Assembly: GCA_003427395.1 (NCBI GenBank)
Contig: BFEA01000547.1
Coordinates: forward strand, 898,333-948,543
Direction: 5' to 3'
Length of the DNA stretch: 50,211 bases
DNA from: Chara braunii
Taxonomy: Eukaryota > Streptophyta > Charophyceae > Charales > Characeae
A program made the position numbers and the translations under genes. Positions 33,394 to 43,159 of this stretch are shown here, piece after piece. Each line of letters starts with the position of its first letter. The first letter of the stretch is position 1. Under the pieces are notes generated by a model. The model saw nothing but the letters and a program-made list of their open reading frames with translations. It did not search any database and was not told the origin of the DNA.

Positions 33394-33700
33394 TGTATGA
33401 GCGATCGTGATGAACATCCCTAGCGACTGGGACGTCGCTTAGTAAGGTTTGGAAATACTGTCGGACCAAATACCTTTACAAGGGTATTTGGCCATGTTTT
33501 TGCATTCGACACGGTGACGGCGTCGACTACCATAACGAAGTCACTCTGAAAATAGAAATGCGTGCACTTTGTATGACACTTTGGGATGATCTCCTTGACC
33601 ATTGAGGTCAAGGTGTGTCAGTAAGAAAATTTTGATAGTACACACATTGTCGCACTTTTCCCAGTCGGGCCGCTTCGGGCGACTGGAAAGCCAACAGGCT
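33394..33700 (+). repeat. LTR-like stretch with four perfect hairpins and a module shared with the edge of unit B
   Basis: Hairpins: agcgac-tgggac-gtcgct (33422-33439), caaatacc-tttacaag-ggtatttg (33467-33490), ccttgacc-attga-ggtcaagg (33593-33613) and ccagtcg..cgactgg (33661-33686). The blocks gggacgtcgctta, ctgtcgg, tacc-tttacaaggg-ta and tttttgca occur in the same order in and just beyond unit B's palindromic edge (reverse complement of 11060-11130). Confidence 0.5.
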
Positions 33701-34124
33701 GTCACGCAGGATTTTGAATATGATTGCAATAAATAAATCAATTAAATAATGCAAATCCCTTCCTGTTGTGTGCGTCCGGCTTCGAGCGAGACCCTTCAAT
33801 TGCGGTCTTCGCCGGTCCCCAGTCTTATGAATCTTTTATTTTGATTCGGAACAACAGAGAATTATGCAAATAGTAATCATAAATTATGGGGTGCTATGCA
33901 TGCATCAATTATGTCATTCTAATTTAGAGAACTGTGACAAAACATCCACTAAGGCAATCATCAAGCAAGAATAATGCAGAAAATAAGACAGACTGACTCG
34001 AGCAAAGACAGGGGCAATTGAATGAGGGAAGAATGAGAACTCATAATAATCTCAGAAAGTACATGTAAGCGGGCACGGTCATCACCTCTCAAGAGTCCTC
34101 AATCATCCCTCAGGTCAGTCTCTC
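33701..34124. other. Non-coding stretch
   Basis: AT-rich, no gene or repeat recognised. It lies 3' of the candidate minus-strand gene. Confidence 0.4.
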
Positions 34125-34842
34125 TCATTCTCTTTTCACTGATCTTCTCTGGTGCCGCGATCTACGCCTACGTACAATCTGAGACTGAGGCCTCGTGACG
34201 AAAAACCACCTGTAGCCAGCTAGCTCTGAGCATGACAATCCGAGGCACATGACACGGTAGTTAACCATGGAGCAAAACTCCTCCCACAAAGTAGGCAGTC
34301 CATCCACTGAAAAGACTCATCGTCTGAGGCAGGGATACTCGGTAGGCTCAGTTAATGCCTCAATGTCGATCACTACCGGAGAGATGTACCTCTTTGCCAA
34401 TCCAATCACATTCAACCAACTCGTGCCATCTGTGAGAAGTGAAGGGACTGGAGGCCTAGGATAATCAGTATAAAGCATCGGCCCAAAGCTGCGAATCAAC
34501 TTAGTGCCACTCTCATCGAGCTCCCTCTCTCTCTGCTCAAGATATTCAGTGGCTGAGATCCAGACTGGATCAAAAANCTCATGAGTCTCCTTGCCCTTCT
34601 TCNGGTAAGGNCTCAGATCGTGGATNGTGCCATCAGCAAANCTGGTCTGGACAATGAAGATTGACAGNTCTCCCTGTCTGAAACCAATGGCNCTAACANA
34701 CNGNTAATGGAATGCCTCTTTGCATGANATCCGNTTGAGGCTNGCCAGTACTGACTCACTGACCGGAGCAGANTGAACTGTGCTCATGAGTACTCTTGCC
34801 NGTACAAANTGACCAGATGGTCCCTGAAAACTGGCTACCAAA
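34125..34842 (-). pseudogene. Exon-like segment B of an unknown gene
   Basis: A protein-like frame runs from a possible acceptor (ctgcgntcag at 34843-34852) through residues such as FADG, VWISATEYLEQRERELDESG and LIGL-type stretches to an in-frame TGA (34317-34319). The same frame stays open and protein-like to a second stop at 34125. A CGA-to-TGA change would explain the first stop. About 15 single Ns between 34577 and 34850 leave many residues unknown, which suggests reads from several diverged copies were merged. I do not recognise the family. It continues in frame from segment A (35030-35235) if the 187-bp stretch between them is an intron. Confidence 0.45.
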
Positions 34843-35029
34843 CTGANCGCAGGGAACTGATTGCTAATAACTGATTGCTGATAATTGATTGCAGATTAAT
34901 TGAATGCTGATGACTGATTACTGATTAAATNATCACTGATGACTAANTTGCTGAGTAANTGATCTNNGATGACTGATCACTGAGTGTCCAGGTAGGTGGG
35001 CAGTTCTTGTTCAGAGACAGAACACTCAC
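34843..35029 (-). other. Candidate intron with degenerate ctgat repeats
   Basis: Bounded on the minus strand by gtgagt (35029-35024) and ntcag (34843-34847). It consists largely of loose repeats of gattgctgat and tgatnactgat with several Ns. Joining across it keeps one reading frame between the two protein-like segments. Confidence 0.4.
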
Positions 35030-35235
35030 TGGTGGCTGCTAACAATCCTCCTTGCTTCCTCAATAGTGCCCACTGAAGTTATGGTGGCACATAGCCTGCC
35101 ATTCTTATCATGCAGGTAGTACGTGTATTCGATTTTTGTATGATCCCTCACAAGAATCATAGCGCGTTCCATCATCATATTAGTCTGCTGGTTGTATTCC
35201 TCAACTGCACTCTCCCTCCAGGTCTCCGCAGGGCT
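35030..35235 (-). CDS. Exon-like segment A of an unknown gene
   Basis: From a possible acceptor (tatcag) to a donor cacca/gtgagt the frame encodes a protein-like stretch including WRESAVEEYNQQTNMMMER and later NGRL and TIEEARRIV. The frame is open further up to about 35290. It resembles the segment at 36106-36383: both have W-[RK]-E-x-A, then IEY, then an aromatic, then G-[RK]-L, then T-[IM]-E-[EQ]-AR, and both end at a GT site. So one domain or exon seems duplicated. Function unknown. Confidence 0.45.
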
Positions 35236-36105
35236 CTGATACAGCGAGCAAGAGATTCTAACCGTGTTGTTGTGGTTCTCACTGGTCTCTCGCTACATCA
35301 GTTCACCCAACTTAGGGTGGGTGACTCCTGGATGATCCAGACATGAAAAGTCTGTTGGGTGGATTGCTGTTTCAAATAGTTATTTCAGAATGCTGCTTCT
35401 TGTTGTTGTTCCTGGTTGCCGCTCTCCGCTGTCGTCTGCTCGCTGTTTGGTTACCGATAGACTACTGCTGCTGAGATTATGCAGACTGAGAAATCGGATT
35501 ACTGCAAGGATGGTAATACGCTGCCAGCTGGAGACGCATAGCTCAGGCTATGGCGCAACACGTCACAAAATCACTAGTTTCTACTTTTACGTATTGGGCA
35601 TAAAGTGTGCTGGCTGACAGATGTTTGATTACTGTCAAAGTAAGCAGTTTGAGAAACACTTAGTCACCGGCTGAATGGCGCCTGAGGAGCGGTTGTATTG
35701 TTGCCTGGTTACCCCCAACCGCGTTGAGTACTTACCACTGCTAAGCACTGTTCACTTCTAACGTCACAGCGCACAATCCGCTACCGAGCACTGCTCACTT
35801 AGAACAGCACCGGATACAGGGAGTTGGGGAATGCTGCCCAACTCTTACTGATAATTTCAAGTAGGCCCGAAAGGTCATTAAGGGGCCGAATACGAGTTGC
35901 GCATTGATCAGAAATGGTCTGAATGCAGATTAGAAAATTCAGGACAACTCGAATGATTAAGCAGGGTCGATAGTCATGTCACGGAACCTCGGTTCCCAGC
36001 AGTGGAAACCAAATGAACTGTCAACTAATGGTTGGAACCTCTGACTGTTCGGGAAAACCAGTGCATACCTCGAGAGAGGGAGAACTCAAGTGTGTCTGTT
36101 TTCAC
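35236..36105. other. Candidate intron or spacer, no gene seen
   Basis: No protein-like frame on the minus strand. Short repeats such as cactgctaagcactgttcac and gagcactgctcac occur around 35740-35800. If the flanking segments belong to one gene this would be intron or a lost exon region. Confidence 0.35.
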
Positions 36106-36383
36106 CTGAGAAATGCCCTGGCCTGTTCCATCGTCTCTAGAGAGGAGCCGGTACTGTGCAGTTTGCCATCCGAGCCGTAAAACTAAGTCACGTACTCTAT
36201 GTATTTTTCCATTTTCACTTTTTGGACAGCGTGTTCACGATGGACCTGCTTTTGGGAATCCATGTCCAAATACGCCTCCTCCTTCCATCCCCTTTTCTTG
36301 TCTCTGACAGAGTTACACTTCACAACAAGCACCTCTTCACTTTTCATGCTCTCCCACCGTGTCCGAACCCAAGTATGCAGAAC
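36106..36383 (-). pseudogene. Exon-like segment, homologous to segment A
   Basis: Begins after ttctcag (acceptor) and ends at ctcag/gtgaaa (weak donor). The frame is protein-like across about 92 codons (containing WKEEAYLDMDSQKQVHREHA, YIEYV, DGKL and TMEQARAFL) and has one in-frame TAG between YIEYVT and FYGSDG. The alignment with segment A (35030-35235) suggests duplication followed by decay of this copy. Family not recognised. Confidence 0.45.
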
Positions 36384-36789
36384 CTGAGAATTACCCGTAA
36401 CCAGTCTTGCCCAATGTCATTCGAATTCTGAGTTGACTTGAGTTTGCTGAGTTTATTATGCCAGCCCTTCAGACTTCCGCTTGAGTCTGAGAAGGGTTGT
36501 CCACGTCCGACTTGAGTTTGGTTTGCCTGAAGTCGATTCGAAATAGTTTGGAACTAGTTGTTCAAGTCTGAATTGTCTTAATCTAGTTGTCTGAGTCTTG
36601 TTATCAGAGCCTTGTTGTTCGATAATCAGAGCACAGCTAGTATTGACTTTGCCTGATGTTTTACCCTTTCCCTTAGTCAATTGCAACTGGACAAGTGCTA
36701 GGATGAAGATTATTCAATCACCATCGAGTAAAAACTTGACGAGGACATAGTAGATTTTCCTCAGCACCGACTTTCCTTTTCCCACCTAC

Positions 36790-36914
36790 CCAGAAAAGCA
36801 AAATCCTGAAAGCATAGCATGAAATTCGTTTTTGCAATTCCATTGGATAGATAAGCTCGTCCAGCGAGCCTCGAAATATGCCTGTATCACTTGATCGAAT
36901 GCCTGACTGTGATC
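36790..36914 (-). CDS. Exon-like segment of the unknown gene
   Basis: A short frame (containing QAFDQVIQAYFEARW and NEFHAMLSGFCF) ends at tctgg/gtaggt, a good donor site. The acceptor is uncertain (ctcaag or cacagtcag). Too short to stand alone; the support is its protein-like composition, the donor site and the same strand as its neighbours. Confidence 0.3.
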
Positions 36915-37084
36915 CTTGAGCCAGCAGGTTCACTCCACCAAGCGTCAGTCTACATACACACTTGCAGACATTCGTAGACTTACACTGTCACGTGTTCAGT
37001 TTATCTCGGGGCACGAAAGAATGCATACCACTGTTGGGAACCACTTGTGGGGTGAGCACATGCAAGCCTACGCCCTACGCTCCC

Positions 37085-37310
37085 ACAAAATCATGCAGTC
37101 ATGTGATGTAACCACGTCACAGTCACAAGGAGCGGTCTCGCAGTGTAGTCACTTGATGTATCCACTCGGTTACAATCACGTGGGGGTATCATTTGATGTA
37201 GTCACGCAATGCAATCACGCACAGGTGCAGTCACGCATCGTAGTTACACGTAGTGTAGTCACGCAGCATAGTTACACGCAATGTAATCACACAGTGTAAC
37301 CATGCATTGC
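37085..37310 (+). repeat. Degenerate minisatellite built on tcacgca
   Basis: The heptamer tcacgca, or close variants (tcacaca, ttacacg, tcacttg), recurs every 13-18 bp, linked by gtgta/atgta words. There are about 14 diverged units. It lies inside a possible intron of the minus-strand gene. Confidence 0.7.
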
Positions 37311-37464
37311 GGACATTCGGCACTATCTCATACGGAGCGAAAAGGAAAAGAAAACTCAAGTCCCAACTATACTTTATATCTCCGTCTTTACACAATATAA
37401 GCGTGCGATTACAAAAGTTGCATGTCTCTTTGACCTTGTCTGGTGATCGAGTAAAACCACTCAC

Positions 37465-37542
37465 TGAAGGGGAATGCTTTCCGTGGGCAAGAGCCAACGC
37501 CGAAATTATTCTACCGTTTTCAGCTTCGCAAATACTTTCAAT
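37465..37542 (-). CDS. Short exon-like segment of the unknown gene
   Basis: From ctactag to ccttca/gtgagt the frame reads 26 codons including SICEAENGRIISALALAHGK. The donor is strong and the acceptor plausible. Weak alone; listed because strand and splice signals agree with the other segments. Confidence 0.3.
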
Positions 37543-37633
37543 CTAGTAGCCTGCATGTGGGGTTCTCCTCGCAGACAAAACTTTTCAGATCATTGTTACA
37601 TATCAGGGGCTTTCCCTCGTTCACCCACCCACG

Positions 37634-38068
37634 NNNNNNNNNNNNNNNNNNNNNNNNNNNNNNNNNNNNNNNNNNNNNNNNNNNNNNNNNNNNNNNNNNN
37701 NNNNNNNNNNNNNNNNNNNNNNNNNNNNNNNNNNNNNNNNNNNNNNNNNNNNNNNNNNNNNNNNNNNNNNNNNNNNNNNNNNNNNNNNNNNNNNNNNNNN
37801 NNNNNNNNNNNNNNNNNNNNNNNNNNNNNNNNNNNNNNNNNNNNNNNNNNNNNNNNNNNNNNNNNNNNNNNNNNNNNNNNNNNNNNNNNNNNNNNNNNNN
37901 NNNNNNNNNNNNNNNNNNNNNNNNNNNNNNNNNNNNNNNNNNNNNNNNNNNNNNNNNNNNNNNNNNNNNNNNNNNNNNNNNNNNNNNNNNNNNNNNNNNN
38001 NNNNNNNNNNNNNNNNNNNNNNNNNNNNNNNNNNNNNNNNNNNNNNNNNNNNNNNNNNNNNNNNNNNN
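37634..38068. other. Assembly gap (435 N)
   Basis: A continuous run of N inside the candidate minus-strand gene; missing exons could lie here. Confidence 1.
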
Positions 38069-38093
38069 GATCCAGCAGATCACGTACACGCGA

Positions 38094-38409
38094 TCAAATA
38101 ATGAATAGACCCGTTTCTGCAGCGTCACAAATTTCTCCTGGTGTTCCTTTGGCCATCTTGGGTGACAACTCGAGTCTCTGAAGGAGCGAAGTTCCCATTA
38201 TCTCCAAACTAGGCAATTTGATGACGTCAACAGTGATTCGCTCAAACGCACTTGGCATGGAGCTCACCAGGAGACGATCCTCAATCACTTCAGGTTCTTC
38301 GACGATATTGTACTGACAGGGTGGCGAAATGTGGGGCACAGTACTGAGAGTAGCACACTGATCGTGTCCGCAGACAATCGCCCATCGCCACCTTGCTGGC
38401 TTAAACGTT
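38094..38409 (-). CDS. Exon-like segment near the 5' end of the unknown gene
   Basis: After a ctcgcag acceptor the frame is open for about 105 codons, with a protein-like sequence containing WAIVCGHDQC, PPCQYNIVEEPEVIEDRLL and a Leu-rich SLEIMGTSLLQRLELS stretch. It stops near the gap; no clear donor was seen. Family unknown. The frame differs from that of 38477-38701, so an intron or frameshift must separate them. Confidence 0.4.
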
Positions 38410-38476
38410 CTGCGAGCTACCAGCGGAACAAAACCAAGTCACCAAAACTCTTCGAGGAGACCACCGTCTCAGCCCA

Positions 38477-38701
38477 TCACGCGCGCTTCTTCACAGGAAC
38501 AATCACAATCACCACCACTAGGTGAGTACCATACGCAACCTCCTCCCTCATTGTCTGACACAGGGAGGGAAAGTAATAGGTCTGACTTGAGCTCCCAGGG
38601 CTCGACCCATTTCCCCTCATGGTGAGGCAGTGCAGATACACAGCAGTTAGCGTCTTCTGTCTCGTGTGCTCAGTCAGAGTGAAAGAAAGATCGTTCCCCA
38701 T
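38477..38701 (-). CDS. Candidate first exon of the unknown gene
   Basis: Starts at an ATG with A at -3 and G at +4 (agaagatgggg), about 50 bp downstream of a TATA-like element. The first 60 codons are protein-like (containing LTEHTRQKTLTAVYLHCLTM and SLCQTMREEVAYG); the last part before the stop is low-complexity Val/Ile. The opposite strand has an open frame ending at a strong donor-like ctag/gtgagt (about 38521), so the coding strand is not certain. Confidence 0.4.
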   Translation of the reverse strand: MGNDLSFTLTEHTRQKTLTAVYLHCLTMRGNGSSPGSSSQTYYFPSLCQTMREEVAYGTHLVVVIVIVPVKKRA

Positions 38702-38751
38702 CTTCTCTCAAGCCCTCTTAATGTGGCATATCGCGCACGTGTAACCATCCC

Positions 38752-38760
38752 TTTTTAAAG
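38752..38760 (-). promoter_or_regulatory. TATA-like element upstream of the candidate first exon
   Basis: On the minus strand tttaaaaag lies about 50 bp before the ATG at 38701, a spacing compatible with a short 5' leader. No other promoter element is recognisable. Confidence 0.3.
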
Positions 38761-40499
38761 AAAGTCTCCCGTGGAGCGATCAACAACGAGGTTGACGTCA
38801 TCAACTCTCGCGAGTCCGCGTTGACCCCCACCACGCACGCGTCTCCTGCCGCAGCCCAAGGACTCACTATAACTCAGCTGACACCCAGTGCAGTAAGCGA
38901 ACTTGAAGATAGCGAGTAACATCAATTGCATCTAACAAGATAGCGTCTCGCTCACTCGCGCAGTCTTCCCCTTCCATTGCCTTCTCTTATGTTCTCCGAT
39001 TGCCACGTGTAACCCTCCTCGAGTAACGTACCGTGCTCGCCTGTCACTCTCCCTGTTGCCCTCGCCACACTCCTTTTGTCTTTTACCCGTCCTACTGCTC
39101 TTGCCCCTCTTTCGCGATTCGTCCTGTTCCCCCTTTCTGACGAGCGCAGTAGGCTCACTCTTTGTTCTCGTGCACACCCGCTATCTCTCTCGTCAACTGC
39201 CTCTCTCCCTCTCACTCACACTTCGCAGTGCCACGCGTACGTATGTCACACCTCGTGCCGCTGCCTTACACACGTCCTTTCCCCTTGCTCTGCTGTTTTT
39301 TTGTTCCGCGGCCTCTGGGCATGAGTTGTCGAGAGCTGGCCTCAGGTCCTTTTTCCATCGGCTCCGCGGTTCGATGGTGCTTTTGGATCTCCTTGGGTCT
39401 GTTCCGGGACCTGAGGTCCATTTCTCGGTCCGCCTCGCTCATTTCACTCTCCCCGCCCGAGTCTCTCTCGTTGTGCTGTTCCTCCCTTGTCTCGGTCCCA
39501 GTTGATGACTCGGATTCATGATAGATGACCGTCTCTCTCAAGCCCACGGTCACCCCGTCTCGTCTACACCTCCGTTCCGCCCTGTCGCGTGCCTCGGAAA
39601 TGGCAGCCTGCAACCTCTGATCACCTCGCATCTCCTCCTCTCTCCCCCCTTCTATGCAGACCTTCAATCGGACTACCTCTCCCCCATCATAGTTCAGGGC
39701 CGTCGTAATTAGAGGCCCTTCACCCGACACTGAACCCAGTGCACCGTGTGCCGTCAACTGCCAGGCCTATAGCCGTGTAATGCCATGACTGGTCTCAAAA
39801 TCAGATGAAACCTTGGTCCTAGACACAGACAATCGACATCTGCTAAATGGGCGCTATTCTGTATCCTTCACCTCAGTCGATTGACGCTCGCACAACAAAG
39901 TGGCTGGTGCACTAACGTCACGAAGCAGCCCACTAGCGCCCTCCTAATCAGCCGCTAGATAGCCAAGTCTCATTCTTTTTTATACGATCGACCGTATGCT
40001 GTGATCCCAGCGTTCTAAACGATGTACCCCCTGAAACTCTACTCATCATTACCCTGGGGCCATATAATTAATTAAATGAAATAAGCAATAAAATAAAATG
40101 GATCAAGAATAAAAAGTAGCGAAGTCTCAGTGACCACCGGCGACTGCAGACTTTCTGCTATCGGCCCGTGTCGCTTTGCCTTGCCGAGATGTGCCTACAA
40201 TCCTGAAGTGGTGGTCCCATAACGAGATTCCGACCGTCCGGGTTTTCACCTTAAGAGAGAGCACTGTGCTATTTCCGCTGGGTGCCCGTGTCCGATGGAA
40301 AGGAGGGGGCTTATGACCCTCCACAGGGAGGGTGATAGGCCTCCTACCAATGCGGCCGCGGGTCGCCCTCCTTTTGAGGTCCTTGCCAGATCGAAGCTCA
40401 CCCGCGGATAGTATATGCAAGGCCGGGCTACTTAGGCTACGGACTGTTGGCTTCGAAATTCGAACCGTTGGTTTCCCGCGAAAGGATTACCCAACAGGC
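38761..40499. other. Mostly non-coding stretch
   Basis: Contains one longer, charged open frame on the minus strand (39266-39757, listed separately) and another at 40127-40420 that resembles nothing known. The plus strand at 39000-39500 is pyrimidine-rich. No RNA gene recognised. Confidence 0.4.
39266..39757 (-). CDS. Unknown charged open frame
   Basis: 163 codons, rich in Arg, Glu, Ser and Gln (for example QAAISEARDRAERRCRR), with a basic C-terminus ending in KKQQSKGKGRV. Composition is like the N-terminal parts of retroelement Gag proteins, and the antisense frame is low-complexity. There is no domain, zinc knuckle or splice signal to support it. A coincidental frame in purine-rich DNA is equally possible. 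Confidence 0.25.
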   Translation of the reverse strand: MTAHGALGSVSGEGPLITTALNYDGGEVVRLKVCIEGGREEEMRGDQRLQAAISEARDRAERRCRRDGVTVGLRETVIYHESESSTGTETREEQHNERDSGGESEMSEADREMDLRSRNRPKEIQKHHRTAEPMEKGPEASSRQLMPRGRGTKKQQSKGKGRV

Positions 40500-40946
40500 T
40501 GAAAACCAAACTTAGAAAAACTAAGTCGTAATAAAGAAAATAATAATAATACCAATAATAATAAAAATAATATTAATCGCTGAAAAGGAAGGGGTGGCGT
40601 CCCTGAATTTCTCCGCGCAGCACCCTTGCCTGAACAGCGATCCACATTCACGCACATATCTTTCACCCGACTTCCAACCTTTTTCGTTCCTTCTCTTTCT
40701 TTTACTATGTTTTTTTTTCTTTTTTTTTTTCCTTCTAGTCCTCACTGTATCTGCCTCTTCATCTGGCCATCGGGGGCTTGCTACAAGGTTCGGATGAACG
40801 AGTCTGATACAGGCGATATACAAGGGGTAGGTAGAGCCCCAGGCCATAAGGCAGCTGCCGTAGTTCGAAAACCCGAATCGACGGCCTCCCCTGCGAAGTG
40901 ACAGATCGACAGGCAGGAAACTGAAAATTTGGGAAATTAAGTAATA

Positions 40947-40978
<32 letters not shown>

Positions 40979-42055
40979 CAGTAAGTAAAAATGGAAAGGG
41001 GATCATAACATCACAGTAACCCGAAGCCGCTGGATTTTCCCCGAACTAAAGCGAATTCACACTTAACGTTTTTATTATTTTTCTTTTCTTTTTTTCTTTT
41101 TTTTCCTCTTCTGACAGTGACTTCCGCCTAGTGCACCTAACCCATAACCCAGCTAGAGGGCATTTGGTGCGCAGTAGAAAAGGTTGAGCCGGTCTTTTCA
41201 CCTCCGCATCCCAGGGCGAACCCGGCGGCTACCACGGTCATAGGTCGGTTGTGCTCTGCTGTACAGTAGGGCGCGGAGCCTACGTGGACCAATGGAAGTC
41301 CTGTGGCGCACCCCTTTTGTTGAGGGCAACGTCACCGGGACCGGTCCGCGCCGAGGTACAGCCTGGTTATCAGGAACTGCAGGGGTCCTAGGTGCATCTA
41401 TAGGCCAGAGCATTAGAGCGAGGACTGGTACCAAGCAGTGACTTGGTACACAGAGGAGGGCCGGATACCGCGCCCTCCGACATAATACCAAACCTCCACC
41501 CAGCATTCCCGCTGGGCCAGAACGCAACGCACTTTCAGTACAAAACTAGTACGAGTAGACAGCATTCTCATTTTTTCCTACTAGATGCTCGCTATGATAC
41601 CCGCACTGCGGTTTAGCGCAGCTAGCTTTCCGTCTTACCTTCAGTGCCCATTCTCTCCTTCAGCGCTTGCTTTGACCCTTTTTTTTCTCTACGTACTCTT
41701 ATCTTTACGCACTAACCACTTCTTTCTCTCAGTGTTCACCTTCTTTCCCATATCCACTTTCCTTTTCCGCATCCGTCTTTCTTTTCTACGATCGTCCCTC
41801 TTTTCTGCGCTCGTCTCATTTTTTTTCTCTGCGTTAATCTTTCTCCTCATTGCTCATCTTTTTTTTGTACTAAACCGTGGTTCTAGATATCCCGCACAAC
41901 CAGTTTTTCATCCTCTCTCCTGTGATAGTCTCTTACTTCCTGATTTTCTAACCCGTCAGTTGTGAACTTCGCTCACACCACCATTCTTGTCATAGCTCTT
42001 AGTGCTATATCATCTACCCCTTTTCCTCTTCCTTGACGACCTCTCATTCTGCATC
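40500..42055. other. Non-coding stretch with simple repeats
   Basis: A-rich and T-rich runs (40535-40575, 40700-40735, 41070-41105), an (AAT)n run and a pyrimidine-rich leader-like stretch (41580-42050). 41170-41560 is GC-richer and looked RNA-like, but no family was identified. Confidence 0.4.
40951..40979 (+). repeat. (AAT)n microsatellite
   Basis: An uninterrupted run of about nine taa/aat triplets. Confidence 0.95.
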
Positions 42056-42370
42056 ATGCCTGAGGCGCGTCGTGGGCAGGGTACAGGAAGGGGAGGTAGG
42101 ACAGGGAAGGCAAAAGAAGAGCCGCCGGCTAGGGCACGGCGAGATTATAGCTATGAGGAGGAGGAAGATGAGGAGCCGCGAGGCTATGGCCGTTTAAGGC
42201 CACACTCTCGTTACCCGTTAGGAGGGTGGTACGAGAGAACTCCATCCCCAGACAGGATGGAGTTCCTTCACAAGAAATTCGATGCGCGCTATGGTACGCC
42301 TAGCGCCTCTTCTCATCCTTATATCCCCAGAGCTCCTCCTACTCCAGTTGTAAGCAAGGCCATAGTGCCT
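42056..42370 (+). CDS. Short Gag-like N-terminal open frame
   Basis: From an ATG at 42056 the frame begins MPEARRGQGTGRGGRTGKAK, followed by an acidic run (EEEEDEE) and Arg/Gly/Tyr- and Pro-rich sequence. After about 100 codons it turns into pyrimidine-derived Ser/Phe/Leu sequence to the stop at 42526. The start resembles the disordered basic N-termini of plant-type Gag proteins, and a long pyrimidine-rich leader precedes it. No zinc knuckle or pol follows. Confidence 0.3.
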
Positions 42371-42526
42371 GCTCCACCTTCCTCTATCCCGTGTGCTATC
42401 TCGTCTCCACATCACCCTAATCATTGCATTCTCTTTAGCATCTTCTTTCTTCTCTTTCTTTTTCAGCTTGAACTCATGGATGTCTTTTACGTCCTGTATA
42501 AGCGCGACTTCTTCTTTGCTTTCTGA

Positions 42527-43159
42527 GTCTGATTTCGGCTCATAAGATTTCTAGTCCACTGTCCATTCTATAGCGTCCCAGGCCTGAGAGTTTGGCTTCC
42601 TTAAGACCATGGACGAAGGTTCCTTGTGAACCAGGCCGCTTGTCGGCCACCAAATAAAATTTTAAGAAGGATTTTGTCTGAATGTTTGACTTGTTCAACC
42701 GCTGGCTTTTCACATGGAGGTTACCTCAACTCTTGATCTGGCATTTACGCCAAGGATGACCCCAGTAACGAGGGTACTCACTATGTCTGCTATGTTGGGA
42801 ATAGGGTATACCAAACCCTCTTTTCTGTTCTCTGGTCCGAGTGAAATGTCTCAGCCTCTCGAACACCTGATGGGGATACCAAACCCTTGTTTTCTTTCTC
42901 CGGTCTGAGTGAGACGCCTTCTCAACTTCTCAGATGAAAGGGAGGGGATACCAAACCCTTTTCATTTTCTCTGGCCTGGGAACTTCAGATAAGTATTTGT
43001 ATACCTGCAAAATCAACAAGTCCCACAGACAACAACCATGCCCCAGCAAGCAGACCCTCTGACAACCAGCAGTCAGGCATTAACAAATTAAAATAGAACC
43101 CATAGATTAATAAATAATAAATAATAAACAATTGATAACAATTTTTCATACCCAGAATT
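42527..43159. other. Non-coding stretch including a 72-bp repeat
   Basis: No gene seen. It holds the short tandem repeat at 42800-42985 and AT-rich sequence at 43080-43150. Confidence 0.5.
42800..42985 (+). repeat. Tandem repeat of about 72 bp, two and a half units
   Basis: ggggataccaaaccctt..ttctct(g)g(t/c)c(t/c)gagtgaga recurs at about 42804, 42873 and 42946. Units are diverged and the last is truncated. Confidence 0.75.

Noticed and set aside
37474-38181. Frames spanning the N gaps, here and at 23185-23473
   Set aside because: Unknown bases cannot contain stops, so the frames are artefacts.
41170-41560. GC-rich stretch that looked like rRNA or another structured RNA (tagtacgag, repeated ggtacc words)
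   Set aside because: No run of recognisable rRNA, SRP, RNase P or snRNA sequence could be aligned beyond short words.
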